Shown: positions 43,708 through 52,458 of the stretch, in pieces
Layout: each line of letters starts with the position of its first letter
Position numbering within the stretch: the stretch's first letter is position 1
Assembly (NCBI GenBank): GCA_031119475.1
Contig: JAVHXV010000001.1
Location: forward strand, 186,001-250,000
Reading direction: 5' to 3'
From: Pedobacter sp.
GTDB lineage: Bacteria > Bacteroidota > Bacteroidia > Sphingobacteriales > Sphingobacteriaceae
Length of the DNA stretch: 64,000 bases
Notes under the pieces: model-generated
The model's database searches: none
What the model was told of the DNA's origin: nothing
The model's input: only the letters and a program-made list of their open reading frames with translations
Program-made: the position numbers and the translations under genes

Positions 43708-44451
43708 ATGAAATCATCCTTTTTCAAAACCATCTTAGCTGCAGGCCTCCTGATCATGGGCTTCAGTAAAAATAGTAAGGCACAAACTTACTATCCAGTT
43801 TATTTATGTGACGGCGGAACCGCAACGCTCCATACCCCAGAGGAAGCTACCCTGGCCAATGGAGATAAGGTACATTGGTATCTAGAAGGCGTCGAGGTCG
43901 CTGTTCTTACTTACAATGGTACGGTTAACGTAACCAACTATGTTACGCCGAATAACCTGGGCAACGGCGTACACAATTATACAAACAGGATCGAGTCGGT
44001 TGCGGGCTGCTTGGGCGACCTTTCAGATCCTTTTCAGGTGTACCAGCTTCCAAGTAAGACGCTCGCGCTTACCGCCAGCAATGCAAGTTATTGTGGGAGC
44101 GATGCCACCCAAAGCTCCGTCATTACCGCCACCACTACGCCGGCACAAGCCTTGCCAGCTGGTATCGAGTATGCGTATGTGTGGTCGGCTACCAAGAATG
44201 GAGCGAACGTAAACCCAATGTCTGGAATAGGTGCAGAAGATGGCGCTACTACAGCAGTAGCCAAGTTTACCATGACGACAACCGGGGCAGGTACCTATGT
44301 GTTTAATGCAACTGTTAAATATGTGAAGACTGCGGCAAACACCGGTGTCATCAAATCTGGTGACAACCAAGGCTGTGAAGTGAGTGCTGCAGCTACCCAG
44401 ACCGTAACCGTTACACCAAGGCCAATAAAACCAACCATAGTTATCCAATAG
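43708..44451 (+). CDS. Secreted Ig-like hypothetical protein
   Basis: 247 aa with a signal peptide (FFKTILAAGLLIMGFSKNSKAQ). The remainder reads as two beta-sandwich modules, each with conserved Cys residues (LCDGGTATL..., GCLGDLSDPF; YCGSDATQSS, GCEVSAAATQTVTVTPRP). The ending VTVTPRPIKPTIVIQ is close to the upstream protein's end (VAVTVQPKPTKAHIQLN), so the modules are related. It starts 15 bp after the large surface protein gene. No enzymatic motif is seen. Confidence 0.78.
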   Translation: MKSSFFKTILAAGLLIMGFSKNSKAQTYYPVYLCDGGTATLHTPEEATLANGDKVHWYLEGVEVAVLTYNGTVNVTNYVTPNNLGNGVHNYTNRIESVAGCLGDLSDPFQVYQLPSKTLALTASNASYCGSDATQSSVITATTTPAQALPAGIEYAYVWSATKNGANVNPMSGIGAEDGATTAVAKFTMTTTGAGTYVFNATVKYVKTAANTGVIKSGDNQGCEVSAAATQTVTVTPRPIKPTIVIQ

Positions 44452-44475
44452 TGTAATCATTTTCGGTACATCAGG

Positions 44476-45402
44476 TTGAGCTTAAAACGGTACATATTTC
44501 TGGCGTTCTTCTTGCTATTGGCCAACTGGGCATTTGCACAGGCAAGTCCTCAGGTTGTTCGAATCCGTCTGGGTTCGACGGTCAAGTTCGCAGTTGGAGA
44601 TCAAACAGGTCTTTCCTCGTTCCAATGGTATCGGGATGGGAGGCCTATTGCCAATGCTACCGGGCCTGTGTATACAGCAAGTGTTGCCGGTTTTTACCAG
44701 GTGATTTCCGTTAATCAACAAGGTTGCAGGTCAGACCTTTCTGATGGATTCCTGCTCATTGTTGAATATGCAGATCTGGAAGTCCGCAAAATTTCTGAAT
44801 CACGATATGTAGGACCGGGTGAGTCCTTTGACTATCAGATTTCGGTAAGAAATAAAGGGAATACTGATGCCACGGGAGTTGAGGTGATCGATCGATTGCC
44901 CGTTAACCTAAAATATATGGGGATGTCTGGTCAATCCGTAGGCAAGGTCACCATAGTAGATCAAGTCATCTCGTGGAAAATTCCTGCACTGGCGAATAAC
45001 CAACAGCTGACCTTAACAATAAAAACCATGGCACTTAAAACCGGAACGGTGGTAAATACTGCTCAGGTTACCGCGCTGGAGCCAGATCCAGATCTGGCGA
45101 ACAACAGATCTACTGACACCAAGACAATTATCGGCGAGGTGGCCATCCCGAATGTGATTACGCCAAATGGTGATGGCAAGAACGATGTGCTGGTGATCGA
45201 TGGCCTCGAACTGCACCCAGATCATCGCCTATTTATTTTTAACAGGTGGGGAAATGAAGTATATCGAAGTAATGGCCCTTATAAAAATGACTGGAATGGA
45301 AATGGCCTGAACGAGGGGACCTATTACTATCTATTAAAGTTTAAGGAGAAAGATGGAAGCGAACGAAGTACAACAGGTTGGATCACATTAATAAAAAATT
45401 AA
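44476..45402 (+). CDS. T9SS type B (gliding-motility-associated C-terminal) surface protein
   Basis: 308 aa starting at a TTG. A stop codon lies in frame just upstream (44449) and no ATG intervenes, so a TTG start is required for the signal peptide (LKRYIFLAFFLLLANWAFAQ). An Ig-like module (SSFQWYRDGRPIANATG) is followed by a DUF11 module (YADLEVRKISESRYVGPGES) and by the CHU_C-type sorting domain from about residue 225: IPNVITPNGDGKNDV, LFIFNRWGNEVY, NGLNEGTYYYLL. Such domains direct secretion by the T9SS, often with an adjacent PorP/SprF protein, present here 1 bp downstream. Confidence 0.92.
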   Translation: MSLKRYIFLAFFLLLANWAFAQASPQVVRIRLGSTVKFAVGDQTGLSSFQWYRDGRPIANATGPVYTASVAGFYQVISVNQQGCRSDLSDGFLLIVEYADLEVRKISESRYVGPGESFDYQISVRNKGNTDATGVEVIDRLPVNLKYMGMSGQSVGKVTIVDQVISWKIPALANNQQLTLTIKTMALKTGTVVNTAQVTALEPDPDLANNRSTDTKTIIGEVAIPNVITPNGDGKNDVLVIDGLELHPDHRLFIFNRWGNEVYRSNGPYKNDWNGNGLNEGTYYYLLKFKEKDGSERSTTGWITLIKN

Positions 45403-45403
45403 C

Positions 45404-46381
45404 ATGCGGAAACTAGCCCAAATTATTTTATGGTTAGGCTTGGCAGTGCCGAGCTTTGCCCAGCAGGATGCCCAGTACAGCCAGTATATCTTTAATGGCA
45501 TTTACATTAATCCCGCATATGCGGGATATCGGGAACGGATCAACATCAATGCAACCTATCGAAACCAGTGGACGGGTGTTGAAGGTGCTCCAAAGAGTTT
45601 TGCCCTGGCCGCTGATGCACTGATGCCGAACGAAAGGGTCGGCCTGTCGCTGATGGTCGGCACCGAACAGCTCGGCGCGCAAAAGAACATTTCCGCTTTT
45701 GCCAATTATGCCTATCGATTTCCAATTAACGAAGAGCAGACCTCAAAGCTGGCCTTCGGCCTCGGTCTGGGCGTGCTCCAATCGGGGCTTGATGGAAATA
45801 TGCTTAACGCCCGGGATGTTGATGATCAGTTTGTTCCAACGGGCACGGTGAAAGAAATCATTCCCGACGTAAATGCCGGTGTATTTTTCTCTACGCCAAA
45901 AATGTATGTAGGTGCTTCGGTAACGAATCTCATCGGCGCATACCTGCTCAAGAAAAAGTCCTTAGCATACAATTTTCCAACACCAAGGCCGCATTATTAT
46001 TTAACTGGTGGGGTATTGATCCCAATGATACCTTATGCGATCGATTTTAAACCTTTCTTTTTGTTCAAAGATGATCTTAAGGGGCCGACGGTATTGGATA
46101 TCAACGCCTTTTTCCTTTTCAAGCAGATCATCTGGATGGGGGTGGGCTATCGGACAGGGGTTAAGCTCTACAACAAGCCAAATTTGCCGGGGGATATCAA
46201 AAATAAAAATGCACTGATCGGAATGACAGAGATTTTCATTAGCCAACGTTTGAGGCTGGGCTATTCTTATGACCACAGTACGAGCAACCTGGCCGGTTAT
46301 GCAGGCTCAACCCATGAAATTTCATTAAGCTGGAACTTCTATACATTGAAAGAGAAACAGTTGAATTTCTGTTATTTTTAA
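45404..46381 (+). CDS. PorP/SprF family type IX secretion outer-membrane protein
   Basis: 325 aa with a signal peptide (LGLAVPSFAQ). It starts with QDAQYSQYIFNGIYINPAYAGYRE, the diagnostic PorP/SprF opening, then NATYRNQWTGVEGAPKSFAL, with beta-barrel-like strands to the end. SprF-type proteins hold type B substrates at the cell surface after T9SS export. It is the last gene of the operon and pairs with the CHU_C protein just upstream. Core T9SS machinery genes are not in the window. Confidence 0.94.
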   Translation: MRKLAQIILWLGLAVPSFAQQDAQYSQYIFNGIYINPAYAGYRERININATYRNQWTGVEGAPKSFALAADALMPNERVGLSLMVGTEQLGAQKNISAFANYAYRFPINEEQTSKLAFGLGLGVLQSGLDGNMLNARDVDDQFVPTGTVKEIIPDVNAGVFFSTPKMYVGASVTNLIGAYLLKKKSLAYNFPTPRPHYYLTGGVLIPMIPYAIDFKPFFLFKDDLKGPTVLDINAFFLFKQIIWMGVGYRTGVKLYNKPNLPGDIKNKNALIGMTEIFISQRLRLGYSYDHSTSNLAGYAGSTHEISLSWNFYTLKEKQLNFCYF

Positions 46382-46806
46382 TTTCAAATAGGGATCATAT
46401 CCTTGCCAGTAAAACAATTGTTAGCAACATCTGCCAGGATAGGCCTTTATCACAAAATCTGAGTCAAAAGCCCAGACTCCTAAGCGTGTGTATTCCCACT
46501 TAGTGTAAACTGATCAAAAAATTGCGGTGTCATAAAAACTCCCGTAAACGAATAACCTTGTACAAAAAACCGCCAAATTGAGCTGATTTGATCAGGTCTT
46601 GAACAAAGCATAAACAAAGCATAACCAAAGCATGAACAAAGCATAAACAAAGCATAACCTAAGCATGCCAAGTATTTCCGAAAATTCTCACAAAGAAGTT
46701 TAGCGATTTGAGATACTTAGTGTACTGAACTTTAAATTGGAACTGCTTTCCGGATCCCATTGATACCCAAACTTTGGAATTGTCTCATTCACCAATTGAC
46801 TAAACT
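46382..46806. repeat. Gene-free region with AACAAAGCATA tandem repeat
   Basis: Between 46602 and 46672 there are about six copies of an 11-bp unit, AACAAAGCATA, with variants AACCAAAGCATG and AACCTAAGCATG. The remaining sequence to the response regulator gene shows no gene, terminator or RNA that I can recognise. Confidence 0.75.
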
Positions 46807-46843
46807 TTACTGCAGATGCTGCTCCACTTTTTCCAATAACTGA

Positions 46844-47170
46844 TCAAGATTGAAAGGCTTTGGAATAAAAATCGGTAGCCCCGGCATCAAAAGCGATTTC
46901 CTGGCCGTCGCGGCTCGCCGAGATCACAATTACCGGAAGATTCTTTGTGGCCTCTTTTGCCCGGAGTGAGCGGAGCACCTGATCGCCCGATAGTACGGGC
47001 ATCCAGAGATCGAGCACGATCAGGTCGGGATTCTGGTCTTCCAATATCGTCTTCACTTTCAGGCTGTCCTTTTCTGCGATAATCTGGTGGCCGGTATCCT
47101 CCAGTATCAGTTCGAGCATATCTAAGATTCCCTCATCGTCGTCGCAGATCAAAATCTTCTTTTTATTCAT
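46844..47170 (-). CDS. CheY-like response regulator, 3' end probably frameshifted
   Basis: 108 aa as read. It has the receiver landmarks: acidic pocket CDDDEG, phospho-acceptor in DLIVLDLWMP, Ser in VIVISASRD, and a final Lys. The end reads FYSKAFQS and stops, but dropping one base from the five-T run (minus strand of 46867-46871) gives DFIPKPFNLDQLL and a normal last helix ending at 46807 (120 aa). So a one-base insertion, or a sequencing error, is likely. Its start overlaps the kinase stop by 8 bp, and it has no output domain. Confidence 0.88.
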   Translation of the reverse strand: MNKKKILICDDDEGILDMLELILEDTGHQIIAEKDSLKVKTILEDQNPDLIVLDLWMPVLSGDQVLRSLRAKEATKNLPVIVISASRDGQEIAFDAGATDFYSKAFQS

Positions 47171-48716
47171 TTTTAGCCTTCCTTTCTATCGGCAAGGTAA
47201 AACTGAAGGTCGAGCCTTTTCCTTTTTCGCTATCTACCCAAATAGTGCCGCCATGATTGAGGATAATCTGTTGGCAGATGTACAGACCAATTCCCATGCC
47301 CGGATAGCGCTTCTGGATTTCACCACCACGGAAGAAGCGGTCGAATACGCTGCGCTGATCTTCAGGGCTAATGCCCAGACCTTGGTCGGTCACGCTTACC
47401 TTCACATACTCGCTCACTTTGGAAAGGTAAACTTCTACCTGCGCTGAGTCGGGAGAATATTTAATGGCGTTGGAAATCAGATTGTTCAACACCTGAACAA
47501 TGTGGCTTTCATCAGCTAAAATATGTGTTTTGGTACTGCCCTTGATGATGACCTGATGCGAAGTCGCTGACTCGGCCAAATTTTCGACGGTTTCCCTGAC
47601 CATCTTGTCAAAGTCAAAGCTTTCTTCGTGGAGCTCAATGTTGCCAGATTGGATACGCGATACATCCAATAGATCGGTAATCAGGTTATTTAATCGGTCA
47701 ACGTAGAGCGAAACCTTGGCCAAGGTGAGGTTGTACTTTTCACTGGCACCAGGGGGCTTCATACGTTCGAGTGCCTGTACAAATCCTTTGATGGTGGTAA
47801 GCGGTGTTTTAAGCTCATGACTGGCTATCGAAAGGAAGTCATCTTTCCGGCGTTCGATTTCCCTTCTTTCGGTGATGTCCTCAATGGCAAGCAAGATTTG
47901 GTCTTTGTACTGGCCCTCCAGCTCTACACGGTAGGCATTCAACAGCATCAGCTTTTTCCCAATGTGCGGAAAGTCGTGCTCGACCTCAAAATCGATTACC
48001 GGGTTCGAGGTGGGCAGGATCTTGATCAGCAGTTCCTTTAGCTTCTCAATGTTCCACTGGCCATTCCCCAATTCATACAAGTCCTTTCCGATAGTTTCTT
48101 GTCTATTCACCTTGAAAGTCCGTAAAAAGTGATCATTGGCACTGATCACCTTAAATTCTGGATCCAGCACCAATAGTCCTTCCCTTACCGTCTGTATAAT
48201 CGAAGAAAGAAAAGCTTCGCTGTCCCGGAGTTCCGAAGTCCGCTTTTCTATCTGTTGTTCCATGGTCTGTTTTTGCTCCTTGAGCTCAATTTCGGCCTTT
48301 TTTCTGGAGGTAATGTCGTTCTGCACGCCAATAAAGTGGGTCACCGCTCCAGAGCTATCCCTCACTGGGGCCATGTACAGCTCATTCCAGAAAAGATCTC
48401 CGTTTTTTCTGTAATTTCGGATCTGTATGGTGCATTCCCGACCTTCTTCCACAGCTTTAGCCAATACCGCGCGGGCAGGCTGCGATCGGTCTTGTTGCTG
48501 CAGGAAACGACAGTTGTGGCCAATGATTTCGCTGCGACGATAGCCGCTGATCTTTTCAAAGGCCGCGTTGCAAAAAATGATGGGATTATCTGGCTGTGTA
48601 TTGTCGGTGATAATAATTCCAGAGGCCGATGAATCTAAGGCCTTGGTCAATAGGTCGAAGTCTTGTCTAAGGTTTTCGCTACCGAGCGAAAAGCCATGAT
48701 GGTCAAATGGGGTCAA
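47163..48716 (-). CDS. LOV-domain (blue-light) sensor histidine kinase
   Basis: About 517 aa from a TTG at 48716. The open frame continues to 49421, but that part is antisense to the glycosylase gene and carries no domain. Residues 21-140 form a LOV domain: GHNCRFLQ with the photoactive Cys at 69, NYRKNG (N101), FWN (N111) and GVQ (Q132), the flavin contacts. A coiled coil and a second PAS domain (about 165-290) lead to HisKA with SHELKTP (H300) and HATPase_c (NLISNAIKYS, VTDQGLGIS, GMGIGLYICQ). Known LOV kinases autophosphorylate under blue light. It is coupled to the response regulator. Confidence 0.9.
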   Translation of the reverse strand: MTPFDHHGFSLGSENLRQDFDLLTKALDSSASGIIITDNTQPDNPIIFCNAAFEKISGYRRSEIIGHNCRFLQQQDRSQPARAVLAKAVEEGRECTIQIRNYRKNGDLFWNELYMAPVRDSSGAVTHFIGVQNDITSRKKAEIELKEQKQTMEQQIEKRTSELRDSEAFLSSIIQTVREGLLVLDPEFKVISANDHFLRTFKVNRQETIGKDLYELGNGQWNIEKLKELLIKILPTSNPVIDFEVEHDFPHIGKKLMLLNAYRVELEGQYKDQILLAIEDITERREIERRKDDFLSIASHELKTPLTTIKGFVQALERMKPPGASEKYNLTLAKVSLYVDRLNNLITDLLDVSRIQSGNIELHEESFDFDKMVRETVENLAESATSHQVIIKGSTKTHILADESHIVQVLNNLISNAIKYSPDSAQVEVYLSKVSEYVKVSVTDQGLGISPEDQRSVFDRFFRGGEIQKRYPGMGIGLYICQQIILNHGGTIWVDSEKGKGSTFSFTLPIERKAKNE

Positions 48717-48852
48717 AGTATCCGATTTAGCGTTTATACAAAAACAAATATTTCTTTCCCTTTGTTTGAACGATCTCGGAGCGGGCAGACGCCATAGCCT
48801 GGAAAGCACGTGGCAATAAAATAGGTGGACATTTATCGATAAGTTGATCAAT

Positions 48853-49629
48853 ATGGCTGAACTACCAGATCTTACCGTATTCGCGCAGATCCTATCGCGC
48901 AGATTTACTGGCAAAACCTTAAAAGAAGTAGAGGTAAAAATTACCAAGAAATTGAATGTTTCTGTTTCGGAGCTCCAGCGAGCATTGACGGACAAGAAGC
49001 TTGAGGAGGTAAGACGATATGGGAAGACATTACAGTTCCAATTCTCAGGCGGGCATGTCTTGGGATTGCACCTCATGCTCCGCGGTGCACTGGAACTTTT
49101 GGAAGAGCATGCTACATTGCCCAAACATACGGTAATGGCTTTCCATTTTACAGGCGGAGATGGCTTTGCAGTGGTCGACATCCTTAAGCAGGCAACACCA
49201 ACCCTCGACCCGGTTCCGGTCAAGGCTCCCGATGCACTCGAAATTTCAGCGCATGATTTTGCCCAGTTGCTTGCCAAACGGAAGAAGCTGGTGAAAGAGG
49301 TATTGATGGACCAAAAGGTGATCCGCGGTATCGGTAATTCATATGCAGATGAGATCCTGTGGGACGCCCGCATTTCGCCGATGTCGGTTGTCGCTGCACT
49401 GCCTGAAAAAATAGTGTCCAAGCTTTATAAATCTATGCTCTCAGTACTGAAGGAAGCGATCTCGGCCATTGCGAAGGAGAATGGTGATGAGCTTCGCGGC
49501 GAACTTCGTGACTTCATGAAGGTGCATGGCGCCAAAATCGATCAGAGTCCGACCGGTGCTAAAGTGAGGTCCAAAAAAATTGGTGGCCGCAGCGCTTACT
49601 ATACCGACGAACAAAAGTTATATCCTTAG
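48853..49629 (+). CDS. Fpg/Nei-family DNA glycosylase homologue, atypical
   Basis: 258 aa from the ATG at 48853; a TTG nine bases earlier is less likely. It starts MAELPDLTVF where MutM/Nei have MPELPE. Glu is kept, but the N-terminal Pro, the usual nucleophile, is Ala. The H2TH region (KKLVKEVLMDQKVIRGIGNSYADEILW) is well conserved. The C-terminus KKIGGRSAYYTDEQKLY aligns with the zinc-finger hairpin but has no Cys, so it is a 'zincless' finger with the Arg retained. Either repair chemistry differs or it is a lesion binder. It is divergent from the LOV kinase gene. Confidence 0.85.
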   Translation: MAELPDLTVFAQILSRRFTGKTLKEVEVKITKKLNVSVSELQRALTDKKLEEVRRYGKTLQFQFSGGHVLGLHLMLRGALELLEEHATLPKHTVMAFHFTGGDGFAVVDILKQATPTLDPVPVKAPDALEISAHDFAQLLAKRKKLVKEVLMDQKVIRGIGNSYADEILWDARISPMSVVAALPEKIVSKLYKSMLSVLKEAISAIAKENGDELRGELRDFMKVHGAKIDQSPTGAKVRSKKIGGRSAYYTDEQKLYP

Positions 49630-50114
49630 CCCCGTGCTTGCTTCCAGTCTTTTTTCATCGCTGCATAGATGGGGTCTGCTTCGGCTTTTTTATAGGCGGT
49701 ATAGAATATTTCTGCCGATCTGGCTTTTTCTGCCGAACCTGTGCCCCGTTCCAGTAATTGGTAATCCTGAGCTTTATCGTATTTATGGCCGCCTTTGTAG
49801 TTGGCATAACGTCTTGAACGCGTATAGCCCATCTGCAAATATTTCCTAGCCATATCAGCTCCAACAAAGTCGTTTTGTTGAATGTAACTTTCAAACATGG
49901 AATAGATATGCGTGCTGCTTTGCAAGGCAATTTCTGGGGTCTTAAAGCGCCAGTGCTGACCAATCTCCGATTTATAGGGTTCACAGATCAGTACGCCCTG
50001 CTCACCTTTTCCAACCAAATACTTTTCAGGATGTTTCCGGTAGTCGATGTCAGCTTTCCAGGGATAGCTGTTCAGATCAAAATCAAGGTAAGATGGTTTT
50101 CTCTCTTTGGGCAT
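49626..50114 (-). CDS. DUF4385 domain protein
   Basis: 162 aa from the Met at 50114; the frame extends upstream, but the conserved part starts here (MPKERKPSYLDFDLNSYPWK). Conserved blocks are DYRKHPEKYLVGKGEQGVL, YKSEIGQHWRFKTPEIA and YLQMGYTRSRRYANYKGG, the pattern of DUF4385. The function is not known. It converges with the glycosylase gene, with a 4-bp overlap of their 3' ends. Confidence 0.85.
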   Translation of the reverse strand: MPKERKPSYLDFDLNSYPWKADIDYRKHPEKYLVGKGEQGVLICEPYKSEIGQHWRFKTPEIALQSSTHIYSMFESYIQQNDFVGADMARKYLQMGYTRSRRYANYKGGHKYDKAQDYQLLERGTGSAEKARSAEIFYTAYKKAEADPIYAAMKKDWKQARG

Positions 50115-50244
50115 ATGGAACACAACAGCTAGCTCAGCGTTTTGTTGAAGCAGATCTGAAGTAAGGCTTTTGAGCACTTTAACAGATGGGAGTAAATGTC
50201 CAAACCAAATCTCGGTCAGGATGTTATGCATAAATGCATGTAAC

Positions 50245-50493
50245 ATGAAAATACAGCAACAGACCATATCGAGAGCCATCCTACTTACCGCTGCACAAAG
50301 GGGAGCTGAAAAAAGTACCTGTCCCTCTGAAATCGCAAGGCTATTGTTTCCCAATGATTGGCGTAAACACATGAAAGAGGTCGTAGATGTAGCGATCGAC
50401 CTGCAACATCAAGGAAAGGTCTTGATTACCCAAAAGGGGCTGCCTGTGGATATCAACAAGATCAAAGGACCAATCCGGATTAAACTATCCTAA
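50245..50493 (+). CDS. DUF3253 small winged-helix-like protein
   Basis: 82 aa from the ATG at 50245. The sequence SRAILLTAAQRGAEKSTCPS, then EIARLLFPNDWRKHM and GKVLITQKGLPVD with an ending of GPIRIKL, matches the DUF3253 pattern: a small basic wHTH-like fold, function unknown. It is divergent from DUF4385 with a 130-bp gap. Upstream in-frame codons exist but lie outside the conserved domain. Confidence 0.85.
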   Translation: MKIQQQTISRAILLTAAQRGAEKSTCPSEIARLLFPNDWRKHMKEVVDVAIDLQHQGKVLITQKGLPVDINKIKGPIRIKLS

Positions 50494-50615
50494 ACAACTA
50501 TTTATTTTCAATTATTAACAATTAATCCAATATTAATCATTCATGATTTTTTAGCACCATGGTGATATGGTAAGATTGGTTCTTATCTGTATCTTTAGCT
50601 GTAAATTAACGTTTT

Positions 50616-52373
50616 ATGAAATATCTTGCTCTCCTCATCTTATTGGTATCTAGTTCATTTTTGGCGTCGGCCCAAACCGCCAGAGATTTTGTTGGTGTTT
50701 GGGATGGGATTGGAATAGGTGAACTGGAAGGGGGGAACGGAACGATGGTTTCCAGGCTCCAATGTTCCTTAGACACAAATAATCCCGACACCTTACGCTG
50801 TGTGCTCATGTATAACCGTCCCGGTGTTTGGGCAAATTCGCTGGTTTCTTATCCCAATGCTATAGTAGAAAATGGGCAATTGAAATTTTTAGAATCACCT
50901 AATCCTAATTTCGACAATTTTAAAATCACCTTGATCAAAGGCAATCCAGATCGTTTATATGTGGTAAGTAAGGATTTCGAAAACCGGCCGTGGAGATTGA
51001 GCTTTGTCAAAACAGACCACCAGATCCCAGCCATTCCGAATAAGTCTGCTAGAGAAAGATTTACCAAAGAAGCCCTGGAAAAGGAGAAAGCGAAACGTGG
51101 CAATATCCCGTTCGATGAATTTTCCAAAATCTATGAAGAGCTACAGGTGGCCACCGCCAATAAATTTACCTCTCCTTATGGTGCCCAGACCAGATACATT
51201 AAGGAATTGAGTTTGTTAGTGATGGATTTTGCCGGATTTGACCCCGTCTACTTGATCATGGATGAAACTTCCGCAGATCGGTTTTGGAAAAATAGCGTGT
51301 CTACAAAGATTAATTTTTTATCGGTCGGCCCTTCAGAGCCCCGTGGCTATCAGGACATCAAAAAAATGGAAGTCGCCAACGAAGCAGGAAACATCAAATT
51401 TGTTTATCCACAAAAGGAACTGATTGAACTTCACGACAAGCCATGGTTTAAAACTTATGTAGATCGCGACAAGCCCATCGAAATTACTGGGAACGCTGTT
51501 GCAATCAATCCAGCGGACGTGACCATACCAGCCAACAAGAAATTTAAATGGTATGCCATCAAGAAGGCCCCAGCGGCGTTGATTGCTGCTACAAAAGCTA
51601 TTAAGGTACATGGCAAAAGCCTTTGGGAGACGATCAAGGAAGATTATGAGGGATGTGAAGTTCAGCTTGCGGCAATAGACCTTAACCAAAATAATGTGTA
51701 CGGTATCGCCATCAGTGCGGCCGGTTCATTGTGCTGCGGGAGCAGGGGCTGTACCTATGACTTTTATGAAGATGGGGGTAGCCTGACCTGCGATTTGGGC
51801 ACAGACTATGATGTAATGCCCGGAAATAATGGGGTGATTGCCAGCACAGGCAAATTTTTTGCTCTTCACCCTTTGGGCAATATCGATGCTGCCGGAAAGG
51901 CAAAGTTGGCACAGCTTTTTAAATATAGTCGTACGGCAGTATCAACACAAGGCAATATCAAAATCTATCCTGGAGGTGGTAAGACACCAGATGAATTGGG
52001 AAGAATTTTGTTAACGGCCCTGAAGACCAACAATAAGGCATTGTGGAACCAATCCATCCATCCCTACGATAAAAAATATGAGGATTTCAACAAACAGGCT
52101 TTTGACAAGTTCCGCAAGAAGCTTGAACAATCTGGCGTAGCCGATTGGACCCAGGTCAAATTTAGTAGGGTAACCTATAATACACAAACATTTTCGGGAA
52201 CCAACGATGAAGGCCAGGTGAGGGGAGAACAAGTGTACCGTAATTTTACCATTGAATTTACCTATAAAAGTGAATTTGTAGGTGGGATAGGAAAAATGAC
52301 GATACTTTCCGTGCTCAAAAATAAATACTACATCTTTTTTGCTGGCCTCGATGCAGGTATGATCCGCAAATAA
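50616..52373 (+). CDS. Large secreted protein of unknown function
   Basis: 585 aa with a signal peptide (LALLILLVSSSFLASAQ). The N-terminal 100 residues look like a lipocalin-type beta module (DFVGVWDGIGIGELEGGNGT...). A Lys/Glu-rich helix follows (about 130-165). The central region contains a Cys-rich stretch (GSLCCGSRGCTYDF, then LTCDLG) that may hold disulfides. The C-terminal part is a helical/beta mix (KFRKKLEQSGVADWTQVKFS). I do not recognise a family and see no catalytic motif. It is a single-gene unit by spacing. Confidence 0.8.
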   Translation: MKYLALLILLVSSSFLASAQTARDFVGVWDGIGIGELEGGNGTMVSRLQCSLDTNNPDTLRCVLMYNRPGVWANSLVSYPNAIVENGQLKFLESPNPNFDNFKITLIKGNPDRLYVVSKDFENRPWRLSFVKTDHQIPAIPNKSARERFTKEALEKEKAKRGNIPFDEFSKIYEELQVATANKFTSPYGAQTRYIKELSLLVMDFAGFDPVYLIMDETSADRFWKNSVSTKINFLSVGPSEPRGYQDIKKMEVANEAGNIKFVYPQKELIELHDKPWFKTYVDRDKPIEITGNAVAINPADVTIPANKKFKWYAIKKAPAALIAATKAIKVHGKSLWETIKEDYEGCEVQLAAIDLNQNNVYGIAISAAGSLCCGSRGCTYDFYEDGGSLTCDLGTDYDVMPGNNGVIASTGKFFALHPLGNIDAAGKAKLAQLFKYSRTAVSTQGNIKIYPGGGKTPDELGRILLTALKTNNKALWNQSIHPYDKKYEDFNKQAFDKFRKKLEQSGVADWTQVKFSRVTYNTQTFSGTNDEGQVRGEQVYRNFTIEFTYKSEFVGGIGKMTILSVLKNKYYIFFAGLDAGMIRK

Positions 52374-52396
52374 CAACAGTTAAGCTGTTATTTGCG
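52365..52396. terminator. Perfect 11-bp stem-loop over the stop codon
   Basis: CGCAAATAACA (52365-52375) pairs with TGTTATTTGCG (52386-52396) around a 10-nt loop. The stop codon of the preceding gene lies in the left arm. No T run follows, so it may be a 3'-end stabiliser or a weak end signal between convergent genes. Confidence 0.45.
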
Positions 52397-52458
52397 ACAT
52401 CCGGATAAGCAATATGGCTTTGCTTAATGATTTCTGTACTAACAGGCAGACCGGCGTA

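Noticed and set aside
46602..46672. Possible small CRISPR or iteron array (AACAAAGCATA)
   Set aside because: There are no unique spacers and no rep or cas genes nearby; it is a degenerate 11-bp tandem repeat.
48720..49421. N-terminal extension of the histidine kinase reading frame by about 235 residues
   Set aside because: It is antisense to the glycosylase gene, has no domain pattern and is Ser/Arg/Thr-rich as shadow frames are. The LOV domain begins after the TTG at 48716.
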